Made by a program: the position numbers and the translations under genes. The notes under the pieces were generated by a model. The model was not told the DNA's origin. It searched no databases and saw only the letters and a list, made by a program, of their open reading frames with translations. Positions 56,070 to 64,000 of a stretch of DNA of 64,000 bases are shown here, one piece after another. This DNA is from Nisaea nitritireducens (GTDB taxonomy: Bacteria > Pseudomonadota > Alphaproteobacteria > Thalassobaculales > Thalassobaculaceae): positions 1 to 64,000 of the forward strand of contig NZ_JACZFS010000016.1 of assembly GCF_014904795.1 (NCBI RefSeq), read 5' to 3'. How positions within the stretch are numbered: the stretch's first letter is position 1; each line of letters starts with the position of its first letter.

Positions 56070-56564
56070 ATGTCCGACACCCTTCCCGAAATCCGCGCCA
56101 TTCTCGAAGCCTCCCCTTATGCCTACGAGATTATGGAGTGCGATCCAGAGCTCGCCGACACGGCCGTATTTTGTGAACGCTATGGCAAGGCACCGGAAGA
56201 TTCGGCGAACACGATTCTGGTCCGCTCCAAGACGGGCGATCTGAAATACGCCGCCTGCGTGGTGCTGGCGACGCACCGGCTGGACGTGAACAAGGTGGTG
56301 CGGAAGAAACTGGAGGCCCGAAAGGTGTCCTTCGCCAGCGCGGAGGAGACGAAGGAGCTGACCGGTCAGGAAATCGGCGGCGTCACGGCGCTGGGGCTTC
56401 CGGCGGATCTGCCGCTCTGGATCGATGCGGACGTGATGGCGCGGAAAGAGATCATCCTCGGCGGCGGCAACCGATCCTCGAAGCTGATCGTCGATCCGAA
56501 ATTGCTGCTGGACCAGCCTTGTGCGGAAGTCGTCGAGGGACTGGCAAACCCCATCGCTCTTTAG
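56070..56564 (+). CDS. YbaK/EbsC-type aminoacyl-tRNA deacylase domain protein
   Basis: A 164-residue stand-alone editing-domain protein related to YbaK, ProXp and the ProRS INS domain, which hydrolyse mischarged aminoacyl-tRNA. The core shows NTILVRSKTGDLKYAACVVL, then the Lys-containing VNKVVRKKLEARKVSFASAE and GQEIGGVTALGLPADLPLWI with the GxxxP loop. The tRNA specificity cannot be told. AAGAGG lies upstream of the ATG. It is divergent from the HupE gene. Confidence 0.88.
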   Translation: MSDTLPEIRAILEASPYAYEIMECDPELADTAVFCERYGKAPEDSANTILVRSKTGDLKYAACVVLATHRLDVNKVVRKKLEARKVSFASAEETKELTGQEIGGVTALGLPADLPLWIDADVMARKEIILGGGNRSSKLIVDPKLLLDQPCAEVVEGLANPIAL

Positions 56565-56584
56565 TCTTGAATCTTATCCTGGGT

Positions 56585-56666
56585 CGTCATTCCCGCGAAC
56601 GCGGGAACCCAGGGATCAAGGGCATAGCTCTATGATTTCCGGGTCCCCACCTGCGTGCGGATGACG
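56585..56666. repeat. REP-like compound palindrome
   Basis: CGTCATTCCCGCGAACGCGG at the left with a nested GGAACCCAGG, and GGGTCCCC ... GCGGATGACG at the right. It is the fourth member of the dispersed family in this window and lies between two plus-strand genes. Confidence 0.7.
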
Positions 56667-56772
56667 TCTGTTATTGAGCGAGCGACAAGCATCAGGGACG
56701 GAAAGTCGCCGTGAGGGCAGCCCGTTCAATCCGGCACACTTATTCTGCTCATAGCCAATTCGGGGGGCGATC

Positions 56773-58023
56773 ATGGAAATCGACTGGCATGCAGAGCGCA
56801 CGGATCTGGCCAACCTCGCTGTGCTCGACACCGAACATACGGCTGAGCCCATCGATCTCGTCGCTGTCCGGGCGTACCGGTTAGGCCGGGTCCGGGCCGA
56901 GATGAAAAAGCGCGGCATTGCCGCCTGTCTGCTTTTCGATCAGGTCAATATCCGCTACGCCACCGGCGCCCGGAATATGCAGATCTTCAGCTCCCGCAAC
57001 ACCGGACGCTACCTGCTGCTGACCGAGCACGACGCTATCCTCTACGAGTTCACCGGCGCCATGCATCTGGCGGACGGACTGGAGACCCTGACGGACGTGC
57101 GGCCGGCTATCACCGCGAGCTTCGTCGCCGCTGGCGAGAAGATCGCTGAGCGGGAGAAATTATGGGCGCGCGAGACCGCAGCGGCACTGAAAGAGCTGGT
57201 CGGCGATAAATCCACCATCGGCATCGAGCGGGTCAATGCAGGTGCGGCGGCGGCACTGGCGGCGGAGGGGTTCCGTCTCATCGACGCACAGGAACCGGTT
57301 GAAATGGCCCGGGCGATCAAATCAGCCGAAGAGATGAAATGCGTCCGCGCGTCCCTTCGCGCAACGGAGATCGGTGTTGGCAGGCTGCGCGCGGCCATCC
57401 GCCCCGGCCTTACCGAGAACGCACTCTGGTCGGTGCTGCATCAGGCGATCATCGAACAGGACGGGGATTATGTGGAAACGCGGCTGCTGAATTCCGGACC
57501 CCGGACCAATCCCTGGTTCCAGGAGACCGGCATGCGCGTGATCGGCGAGAACGAGTTGATCGCACTCGATACGGATGTGGTCGGCTGCCACGGCTATTAC
57601 GCCGATTTCTCCCGCACCTTCCATTCCGGCCCGGATAAACCGAGCGAAACCCAGCGCACGCTCTACAAGACCGCGCATGAGCAAATCCATCACAACATGG
57701 CGATCATCAAGCCGGGCATGACCTTCCGGGACTATTCAGAGCAGGCCTGGGACATCCCCGAGAAATATTTCGCCAACCGATATTACCTCTCGTCGCACGG
57801 TGTCGGCATGACCGGGGAATATCCCTATCTCTACCACCGCGCCGACTTCCCGGACGCCGGTTATGACGGAGTGATCGAACCCGGCATGACTCTTTGCGTC
57901 GAGAGTTTCATCGGCAAAGAGAACGGCGGCGAAGGCGTCAAGCTGGAGCAGCAGGTGCTGGTCACCAAAACCGGGATCGAATTGCTCTCGCAGTTTCCCT
58001 TCGAGGACGCATTGCTGGCCTGA
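56773..58023 (+). CDS. DddP-like M24 metallopeptidase-fold protein
   Basis: A 416-residue M24 protein with a creatinase-like N-terminal domain and a pita-bread C-terminal domain. It is strikingly like the DMSP lyase DddP: LLNSGPRTNPWFQETGMRV, then the metal ligands Asp-x-Asp in IALDTDVVG, Asp in YADFSRTF, His in SSHGVGM, Glu in LCVESFIG and Glu in VKLEQQVLVT. From memory of Ruegeria DddP, the proposed catalytic Asp just after HGVG is Gly here (HGVGMTGEYP), and the DMSP-binding Trp after NMQ is Phe (NMQIF). It may therefore not cleave DMSP and could be a peptidase or act on another substrate. Its stop abuts the DUF1223 stop. Confidence 0.8.
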   Translation: MEIDWHAERTDLANLAVLDTEHTAEPIDLVAVRAYRLGRVRAEMKKRGIAACLLFDQVNIRYATGARNMQIFSSRNTGRYLLLTEHDAILYEFTGAMHLADGLETLTDVRPAITASFVAAGEKIAEREKLWARETAAALKELVGDKSTIGIERVNAGAAAALAAEGFRLIDAQEPVEMARAIKSAEEMKCVRASLRATEIGVGRLRAAIRPGLTENALWSVLHQAIIEQDGDYVETRLLNSGPRTNPWFQETGMRVIGENELIALDTDVVGCHGYYADFSRTFHSGPDKPSETQRTLYKTAHEQIHHNMAIIKPGMTFRDYSEQAWDIPEKYFANRYYLSSHGVGMTGEYPYLYHRADFPDAGYDGVIEPGMTLCVESFIGKENGGEGVKLEQQVLVTKTGIELLSQFPFEDALLA

Positions 58024-58821
58024 TCAGGCAGTATGAAGATCCAGCGATCCCGCACCATGGATCGGTCCATTTCCCGGCGTCTGCACGAGGACCGATAGCC
58101 GGTCAGTGGGCATGCTGGCGGCGCTGCCCGGGATCCGGAGTGTATCCGCCTTGCCGTCCCAGTGGCCGAGCGACCGATAGAACCGGACCACGGCGAAGTC
58201 CTCCAGCGTACGGCCCCGGTTCTCCCCGCGTGGGACTTCAGTCACGTGACGGTCGTCGCTGCCGACGAGAAAAAGCTCGGCGTCCGTATAGTCGGCACCC
58301 TGCTCCGCATCCAACAGCAGCTCGAAATCCGCGCCGTCCCGGTTGAGCGTGACGGCAAGACCGGGCCCACCGCGCTGCGCCCGTCGCCGTTCCAGTTCCT
58401 GCAACACGATTGAGCGACGCGAGCCGACCAGATCCGCCTCACCGTCGATGACCAGTTGCGGCGTATAGATCGTGCGGAGCTTCATCGCATGACCATAGCG
58501 CCGCTGCCGGTCGCTCATCTCCTTGGAGGAGAACGGGTCTTCCCAGCCGATGTAGTTCCAGTAATCGACATGGTAGGCGAGCGCGATTACGTCCGGCTCT
58601 TTCGCCAACTCGCCGAGCAGTTCATCCGCCGGCGGACAGGACGAGCAGCCTTGACTGGTAAAGAGCTCCAGGACAATCGGACCGGATCGGCGGGTTGCCG
58701 CCATCACGGGCCGGGTGGGGCGCGCCAGGGCCGCAAGGCCGAGGGCGCCGGCGGCGGCGATGCCGCCCAGAATGGTGCGTCGCGTGGTCATCATGGGAGA
58801 AGAGGATACGGGCGCTTTCAT
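58024..58821 (-). CDS. DUF1223 thioredoxin-fold protein with Tat-like signal
   Basis: A protein of about 265 residues with a twin-arginine-like leader (TTRRTILGGIAAAGALGLAA) and a DUF1223 domain. The CxxC is in LELFTSQGCSSCPPADELL, followed by LAYHVDYWNYIGWEDPFSS and YTPQLVIDGEADLVGS, a thioredoxin-like layout. It is probably periplasmic and exported folded. The start is unsure: ATG codons at 58821, 58794 and 58791 are possible. It converges with the DddP-like gene with no spacer (TGATCA). Confidence 0.85.
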   Translation of the reverse strand: MKAPVSSSPMMTTRRTILGGIAAAGALGLAALARPTRPVMAATRRSGPIVLELFTSQGCSSCPPADELLGELAKEPDVIALAYHVDYWNYIGWEDPFSSKEMSDRQRRYGHAMKLRTIYTPQLVIDGEADLVGSRRSIVLQELERRRAQRGGPGLAVTLNRDGADFELLLDAEQGADYTDAELFLVGSDDRHVTEVPRGENRGRTLEDFAVVRFYRSLGHWDGKADTLRIPGSAASMPTDRLSVLVQTPGNGPIHGAGSLDLHTA

Positions 58822-58868
58822 CCCGGCCCGAATCAACACCCGTCACGGGCGGGTGACTGAAGCCGGTC

Positions 58869-59419
58869 TCAGAGACTGAGATTGAACGCCACCGAAACCC
58901 GTGTGCCGTCTCCGTTTTAGCGGGTCACACCGTACAGCCATTGATGCCCATTTTGACGCGTGGTGCGTACATCAGGGGCAAGGCCCCGCGCGGATCGTTG
59001 AACTCGAGCGCCCCACCCAAGGTTTCACCACCGGCAATCCCGCCATCGTCAGCATAAAAACAGGCGGACCAGAAGGCGCCCGGGTGATAGTGCGCATGGT
59101 TTCCCATGCCCTTGCCGTTGATATTGGCCCAGGCCGTCACTTTCCATTTCAGCGGATCACGTGTGAGCTGACCCGTGGAGAAATCCAGCGAGGCCTTGTT
59201 GGCGACTTGCTGCAAAGCATGCGCCAGAGCCTCGCCCTCATCCCCAGCCCATTGCAGGAAATCGTGGCCTGACTGCCAGCCTCCGTCATTGCTGTGGCTG
59301 ACACCCGCATCCTGGCGCGACCGGGCCCGGATGGTGTCAGCCAGCCGAGCCACGTCGGCCTGACGGCGGAACGGCTTGACCACGATCAGCGGGGTGGCGA
59401 ACAGGAACTCGGTTTTCAT
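58869..59419 (-). pseudogene. Decayed TIGR02466-type 2OG-Fe(II) oxygenase
   Basis: The frame from the ATG at 59419 encodes MKTEFLFATPLIVVKPF through GNHAHYHPGAFWSACFYADD and ends at a TGA (58925-58927) after MYAPRVKMGINGCTV. Intact family members (about 200 residues) continue with the rest of the jelly-roll, including the second iron His. In another frame from about 58913 to 58869 the DNA reads GDGTRVSVAFNLSL, which is the normal C-terminal strand of such oxygenases. The part between is missing, consistent with an internal deletion of a few dozen codons plus a frameshift. The gene is probably inactive. Confidence 0.7.
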
Positions 59420-59565
59420 GGGTGTCATCCGTGCGACAAGAGAACGGAAACCCATTAACGGAGCCCGGCCCGTCAGCCCGGTTAAGAATTGTGAATAATG
59501 GTTACAGGGCCCTGGAGGCCGACACCGGAGCACCCGATGAACCTAGCGGCTCCGCCACTGTCCGT

Positions 59566-61611
59566 TCATGCTTTTCTCAGAAAATTGACGCAATCGGCCT
59601 CTGGAATCGGGCGGCTGAAGAGATAACCCTGGAACTGGCTACAACCAAGCGCGATCAAGGCATCCCGCTGTGGGATCGTTTCGACGAACTCCGCCACGAT
59701 AGCGACGCCCCGCTTCTGACCCAGCGCCGCAATGCTCCGGATGATGTCGGCATTTGCTTCATTCACCAGCACATCGCGTGTGAGCGATCCATCTATCTTG
59801 ATTGCACCGACCTCGAAGCGCCTGAGATAGAGCAGCGAGGAATACCCCATGCCAAAATCATCCATGGCAAGGCGGACGCCGATCTCCATCAGCCCGCGGA
59901 AGGCGTCATCAACCTGCTGATTGTCCGGAATCGCTTGAGATTCGGTAACTTCCAGCTCGATCTCACACGGCGAGAGTCCGTTCCGTTCCAGCGCCCGGGA
60001 GACCCTTTTCGGCAAGTCCGGATCGGTGAGCTGCATCGGCGAAATGTTGAACGCCATGGTCAATTCCTCATAACCGAGCGCGTTCAGTCGGGCTTTGCAC
60101 GCACAAGCCTCGTCGATAACCCAGGCACCGAGTTCGTTGATCATGTCGCCATCCTCTGCCAGCGTCACCGCCAGAATCGGAGAAAGCGGGCCGTGCTGTC
60201 GATGCGTCCAGCGCAGCAGCGCCTCGAAGCCGACCACCGTTTCCTGTCCATCCAGCTTCGGCTGGTAATGCAGCTCCAGATCGCCGCGTGCGATGGCCTG
60301 TTTCAGTTCGCCGAGCAAGCCGCGCGCGATGACGCCGGTATCGTCTTGCCTGTGGATCACCGGCGAGCGCTTCTTCTCTTCCATGATGGCTGATGCGGCT
60401 TTTTGCACCAGCTCCGACTGGCGCGCCGCGCGCTGGCGTTCGGCCATTCGCACGAACGGCAGGTAGAGGAACGTGCTGAGCCCGATCAAGACGCATTGCA
60501 GCGCCGCGCCGTGCCAGGATCCGGTCACCATCCAGCCGGAAATTAGTGGCGGTGTGGTCCAGGGCACGCGGGTGTCGGCAAACGAGATCATCCCGGCCTC
60601 GATTGCGCCGACAGAAATCAGGGTGGCAAGCAGCGGCACGCCGATGAAAGGCAGCAAATATAAGGGGTTTAGCACCACCGGAAGCCCGAACAGAACAACC
60701 TCGTTGATATTGAACAGGGACGGGATCAGGGCCAGCCGCGCGACCCGGACCTGGCCGCCTTCGCGCACACTCAGCATGATGGAAAACAGCAATCCGAGCG
60801 TACAACCGGAGCCGCCGAGCAAGATGAAGGTATCAAATAGCGGCCGGTATCCGCGGGCGGATGAGTAGGCCTCACCAAGGGGGGCAAACAACAAACCCTC
60901 GACGGAACTCAGCACCAGCGTGCCATGCGCACCGAAAAACCAGGTAATCTGGTTTATCAGGCTGGCGAGAATGGTGGACGACCAAATACCGGAACTGAGG
61001 ATCGATTCAAAAAACAGAACCGGGTCCGGCAGCCAGGCAGACATTTCTTTCGCCAGAGCGAGTGTGACCAGAGTGGCGAGCGCCGCCGAGGTGACAGGCA
61101 GACACGAACGTACCGCCTGGAAAAAGACCACATCGGTATCGAAGGTCAAATAGTGCGACCAGGAGATCTGCCATCGCGACATCGCGTGCAGAATAATGCC
61201 TGTGCCAAGTCCGATCAGGATGCAGGCCGGCATTGCGCCATAACTGAATCCGTCTGCCAGGCTGTCGCCGCTGATGAAAATATAGAGCATGAAATTCACC
61301 AGTGCGGAGAACCCCACGGCAATCGACTGCATCGGTTCGCGGTCAGCCGTCCGGCGCGACAAACGTCGATGAACGAACACCGCAACCGCAATGGCTGTTC
61401 CGACGCCCCAGGCTGCCAAACAGGCCTCGACCGCAAGCGCAACCGCTGCTTGCCAGCGGGGACCGAAGAGATCCGCCATGGCGGCGTGATAGCCGGGCAC
61501 CGGCAGATATCGCAGCAGGTCAGCCAGCACCCGGAAAAAGGTCAGGGGCAACAGAGTGATGAAAGAGTCGCGGATGGCGAACAGATAGAGACGCACGGTA
61601 TCACGCAACAT
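59566..61611 (-). CDS. PTS EIIC-like membrane domain fused to EAL phosphodiesterase
   Basis: A 681-residue fusion. Residues about 1-390 form a multi-helix domain resembling the cellobiose/lactose-type EIIC: PSLFNINEVVLFGLPVVLNP, LYLLPFIGVPLLATLISVGA and VPWTTPPLISGWM are its hallmark segments. Residues about 430-675 form an EAL domain with intact catalytic motifs: VGFEALLRW, AFNISPMQL, LEVTESQ, AMDDFGMGYSSL, GAIKIDGSL, VAEFVET and GYLFSRPIPE. It should degrade c-di-GMP in response to a sugar or substrate bound by the EIIC part. No EIIA or EIIB domain is fused or adjacent, so it is likely a sensor and not a transporter. Confidence 0.88.
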   Translation of the reverse strand: MLRDTVRLYLFAIRDSFITLLPLTFFRVLADLLRYLPVPGYHAAMADLFGPRWQAAVALAVEACLAAWGVGTAIAVAVFVHRRLSRRTADREPMQSIAVGFSALVNFMLYIFISGDSLADGFSYGAMPACILIGLGTGIILHAMSRWQISWSHYLTFDTDVVFFQAVRSCLPVTSAALATLVTLALAKEMSAWLPDPVLFFESILSSGIWSSTILASLINQITWFFGAHGTLVLSSVEGLLFAPLGEAYSSARGYRPLFDTFILLGGSGCTLGLLFSIMLSVREGGQVRVARLALIPSLFNINEVVLFGLPVVLNPLYLLPFIGVPLLATLISVGAIEAGMISFADTRVPWTTPPLISGWMVTGSWHGAALQCVLIGLSTFLYLPFVRMAERQRAARQSELVQKAASAIMEEKKRSPVIHRQDDTGVIARGLLGELKQAIARGDLELHYQPKLDGQETVVGFEALLRWTHRQHGPLSPILAVTLAEDGDMINELGAWVIDEACACKARLNALGYEELTMAFNISPMQLTDPDLPKRVSRALERNGLSPCEIELEVTESQAIPDNQQVDDAFRGLMEIGVRLAMDDFGMGYSSLLYLRRFEVGAIKIDGSLTRDVLVNEANADIIRSIAALGQKRGVAIVAEFVETIPQRDALIALGCSQFQGYLFSRPIPEADCVNFLRKA

Positions 61612-61869
61612 GATCGGTCAAACTAACCTCGAGCCGGCATACGGATACGCAGAGCCCCCCGCGCGACCGGTGCACTCTCCCAAACTGTACGGAACCTATG
61701 TTCCAATTCCTTGAGATAGCGTTAATTTTCGACGCTCTCGCATAGAAATGCGCACCGAGACGGCTCCCGGAGCCGGTTCCGGAAACGTCTCCTTATCATC
61801 TCCGGCGTCATAATCTCCGGCATCCCATCAAGCGTCAGGAACGCCCAGACAAAAGAGCGTATCCGGCTT

Positions 61870-62589
61870 CTAGACCGAGCGAATATCGGTGACGGTTTCC
61901 GCACCGAACTTTTCGCCGATCATGTGCGCGGCGATCTTCGCGCCAACCGCATCTGGATCGGCCAGCGCGCCGGTCTCCTTCAGCTCGACGAACTGGGCGC
62001 GCAGTGCAAAATCCTCTTCCGAGCTACCGCGGATGGTCGACTGCATACCGGTATCGATCACGCCAGGCGCCAGGCTCTCGATCTTCATCCCCGGCAGCGC
62101 ATCCTCACGCACCCCGTTCGCATGCTGGTCGAGCGCCGCCTTGGTCGCACAATAGACGCTCCAACCGGTATAGGCATGCCGTCCGGCGCCGCTGGAGATA
62201 TGCGCCAGCCGCCGGTCGGCAATATTGCTGCTCGCCGCCGCGAAGGCATCCGCCAGCACCAGTGCGGCGCTGATATTTACGGTGACGGCCCGGGCAATTT
62301 CTGCGGCCCCCTGCCGGCCAAGCGGTGCGATCGGTTCGACGATCCCTGCATTGTTGATCAGTAATGCGCTTTCCGCTCCCTCCAGGAAGCTCTCCAGCTC
62401 CCCGCCATCCAGCCAGGCCGCAAGCGCGTCAGCATCCCCAAGATCGAGCGCGACCTGCTCCAGCCCCGGCTCAAAGCCCGGCAAAGCGGAGCGGGAAAGG
62501 CCCAGCACATTATACTCCTCCGCCAGCAGTGCGGCGGTAATGCCGGCGCCAAGCCCCTTGCTGTGTCCGGTGACGATAGCTTTTTTCAT
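61870..62589 (-). CDS. Short-chain dehydrogenase/reductase (sepiapterin-reductase-like)
   Basis: A 239-residue classical SDR. The cofactor loop is VTGHSKGLGAGITAALL, the NNAG motif is LLINNAGIVEPI, the Ser is in AHISSGAGRHAYTG, and the catalytic Tyr-Lys pair is YCATKAALD. Lack of an Asp at the end of strand 2 (GLSRSALPG) favours NADP. GGGAGATC lies before the ATG. The 258-base gap to the EIIC-EAL gene has no clear signal. The substrate is unknown. Confidence 0.9.
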   Translation of the reverse strand: MKKAIVTGHSKGLGAGITAALLAEEYNVLGLSRSALPGFEPGLEQVALDLGDADALAAWLDGGELESFLEGAESALLINNAGIVEPIAPLGRQGAAEIARAVTVNISAALVLADAFAAASSNIADRRLAHISSGAGRHAYTGWSVYCATKAALDQHANGVREDALPGMKIESLAPGVIDTGMQSTIRGSSEEDFALRAQFVELKETGALADPDAVGAKIAAHMIGEKFGAETVTDIRSV

Positions 62590-62710
62590 GATGATCTCCC
62601 TCAGCGGTTGGACAGGCCGGCGCCGAATGGGCGTCCTGCCGCAAATGATATGTCCTCACATAGCATTCCAGACTGTCCTCGTCCCGCTTCTCGCATCCAT
62701 CACACAGCTC

Positions 62711-63157
62711 TCACAACAGCTCCAGCCGAGCGAGGTCTTTGGGACGGCCCGAGAGGCTGAGGATTTCAGCAATTTCAGCCTGCGACGGAACGAAAAGCGC
62801 AATCTCCCCGATTGTCTTGCGCTCCCGGCTCCGGGGACGAACCGGATGCCAGGCACCTGCCGAAAAGATCTCAAACCCCGCCATCACCTCAACCGGCACC
62901 GGACCGAGCGCGGGCTTCAGAAACCAGGAAGACCGAAATTTCGCTGTGCCACCATCGGCGCCATTCCCGATGTCCAATGCGTGGGCAAGACGCGCGGCAT
63001 CCGCCTCCGAGACGAGCACGTCGATGTCTCTCGGATCCTCGCTCACGACACCGTGCAGCGCGAGAGCCGCACCGCCGAAAATCCACCAGGGATCTGCAGT
63101 CCCGTCCAGCGCGGCAGCCAAAGCCCCGAGCGTTACGTGAAACGCGTCAGACTGCAT
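62711..63157 (-). CDS. Nucleotidyltransferase-fold protein
   Basis: A 148-residue protein with the minimal nucleotidyltransferase signature: the strand-helix PWWIFGGAALALHGVV followed by the paired acidic residues in DPRDIDVLVSEADA. This arrangement is found in MNT-type antitoxins, AbiEii-like toxins and stand-alone NTases. A third acidic position may be in PVPVEVMAGFEIFS. No HEPN or AbiEi-like partner lies next to it. The ATG at 63157 is close behind GGGAGGGGAAG; a start further upstream at 63205 is less likely. Confidence 0.7.
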   Translation of the reverse strand: MQSDAFHVTLGALAAALDGTADPWWIFGGAALALHGVVSEDPRDIDVLVSEADAARLAHALDIGNGADGGTAKFRSSWFLKPALGPVPVEVMAGFEIFSAGAWHPVRPRSRERKTIGEIALFVPSQAEIAEILSLSGRPKDLARLELL

Positions 63158-63426
63158 CTTCCCCTCCCGCTGCCTTAGCCCGACCACAACAGGCTTGAGG
63201 ATCACGCCAGATCACTCTGGATCGTCTCCCCCGTAAGTATCATTCTTACGGCAGCTGCGACTCTATCAATGTCTGCTTGAGAGCCCCTGTGGAGAAACAC
63301 ACGTGGAAGAGCCTGAAATTTTTCCATAGAGCGGGATAGTCGGAAATTTTAGTGCCCTGCCTCTTGGTTGTATACAGTATAGATGAAAAACAGAGCCTAT
63401 AGTTCGGGAAAGGCCATATATTCATC

Positions 63427-64000
63427 ATGAAAAAAGAGAATAAAACGCACACAAAAATTGATGAAGTCTTTTACCGCGACATCATCGACAAAACAGCAGA
63501 TGCAATCGTTGCGATAGATACTCACAAAAACATCATTTTTATTAACCATTCTGCCGAAAAAATGTTTGGTTATGAGTCAAACGATATCGTAGGCAAAGAT
63601 CTTAATGTGCTGATTCCCTCCCGCTTCCATACCAGGCACAACATCGACATCGAGAATTTCTTCAATACCGGCCAGGATGCGAGGGTTATGGGGGACCGGC
63701 AAAGCTATATCGTCGGCCGCCATTCCGATGGCCACGAAATCAAACTCGGCGCCGGTATCGTGCGCGTTCATAATGGAAGCAGCGATGTTTTTGCCGCGAT
63801 CCTGCGGGATGTCAGCTGGCGCATTGATCTGGTCGACGATCTAACGGAGATGGCCCGACTTGACCCTTTGACGGGGCACCTGAACCGCAGAAGCTTCATG
63901 GAAATCGCAGTCAAGGAGTGTGAGCGCGCCAATCGTCACTGCATGAATCTGGCTTGCCTGTTTTTCGATCTGGACCGCTTTAAATCCCTGAATGACCAAT
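63427..64000 (+). CDS. PAS-GGDEF protein, 3' end cut by window
   Basis: An open frame of 191 codons to the window edge. A PAS domain occupies about residues 10-130 (IIDKTADAIVAIDTHKNIIF, then EKMFGYESNDIVGKDLNVLI), and a GGDEF domain begins at about residue 145 (DPLTGHLNRRSFMEIAVKEC, then CLFFDLDRFKSLND). The catalytic GG(D/E)EF lies outside the window, so activity and any EAL domain cannot be judged. The first 150 bases and the region upstream are clearly AT-richer than neighbouring genes. A TATACAGTATAGAT stretch about 50 bases upstream could contain a -10 element. Confidence 0.88.
   Translation, partial: MKKENKTHTKIDEVFYRDIIDKTADAIVAIDTHKNIIFINHSAEKMFGYESNDIVGKDLNVLIPSRFHTRHNIDIENFFNTGQDARVMGDRQSYIVGRHSDGHEIKLGAGIVRVHNGSSDVFAAILRDVSWRIDLVDDLTEMARLDPLTGHLNRRSFMEIAVKECERANRHCMNLACLFFDLDRFKSLNDQ

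Overview
The window looks like chromosomal DNA of a free-living, probably marine alphaproteobacterium, most likely Rhodospirillales-like. This is inferred from three things: GC-rich coding DNA with almost no gaps; an ATP-synthase zeta-inhibitor (DUF1476) gene, a family known from alphaproteobacteria; and the small-PurL / PurS / PurQ purine set followed by bolA and grxD. No rRNA, tRNA, CRISPR array or intact insertion sequence was seen. Both ends cut genes: a PLP transsulfuration enzyme at the left and a PAS-GGDEF protein at the right.

Layout. 0-9.5 kb: transsulfuration enzyme, LysR regulator, GlcG-like protein, the gatC-gatA-gatB operon (minus strand), divergent ruvX and a heptosyltransferase-like gene, then a DRE-TIM aldolase-type enzyme. 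9.5-14.6 kb is an accessory stretch: a REP-like palindrome, a CcdA/CcdB toxin-antitoxin pair, an apparent gene remnant, an AT-richer pentapeptide-repeat membrane gene bracketed by imperfect inverted repeats, and four minus-strand catabolic genes (Asp/Glu-racemase family, L-ATC-hydrolase family, alpha/beta hydrolase, PxpA). 14.7-19 kb: a DUF2459 protein, a fused acyl-CoA synthetase-GNAT protein and a Crp-like regulator. 19-24.3 kb: a possible small RNA, a cold-shock protein, a BMP-type binding protein, a pseudouridine synthase and several short genes of unknown function.

24.3-37.4 kb: enoyl-CoA hydratase, CinA-like protein, sfsA, map, radC, MFS transporter, class IV aminotransferase, a triple-PAS hybrid histidine kinase, the mtnA plus class II aldolase pair (a probable methylthioadenosine/5-deoxyribose salvage shunt) and purB. 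37.4-44.4 kb: ATPase inhibitor, NRDE protein, TetR regulator with an operator-like palindrome, class III aminotransferase, a TPP riboswitch with thiC, and a soluble double-PAS chemoreceptor. 44.8-51.6 kb is the purine cluster purC-purS ... purQ-purL-bolA-grxD, split by a GNAT gene and an opposing diguanylate cyclase.

51.7-64 kb: EamA exporter, D-lactate-dehydrogenase-type flavoprotein, MDR oxidoreductase, HupE/UreJ protein, YbaK deacylase, a DddP-like M24 protein, a DUF1223 protein, a 2OG-Fe(II) oxygenase pseudogene, a PTS EIIC-EAL fusion, an SDR enzyme, a nucleotidyltransferase-fold protein and the truncated PAS-GGDEF gene. Three c-di-GMP proteins, a hybrid kinase and a chemoreceptor suggest a lifestyle with much sensing and motile-sessile switching. 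The observations I rate highest are the EIIC-EAL fusion, the flanked pentapeptide-repeat module, the DddP-like enzyme lacking expected lyase residues, the four-gene ring-opening cluster, and the decayed oxygenase.
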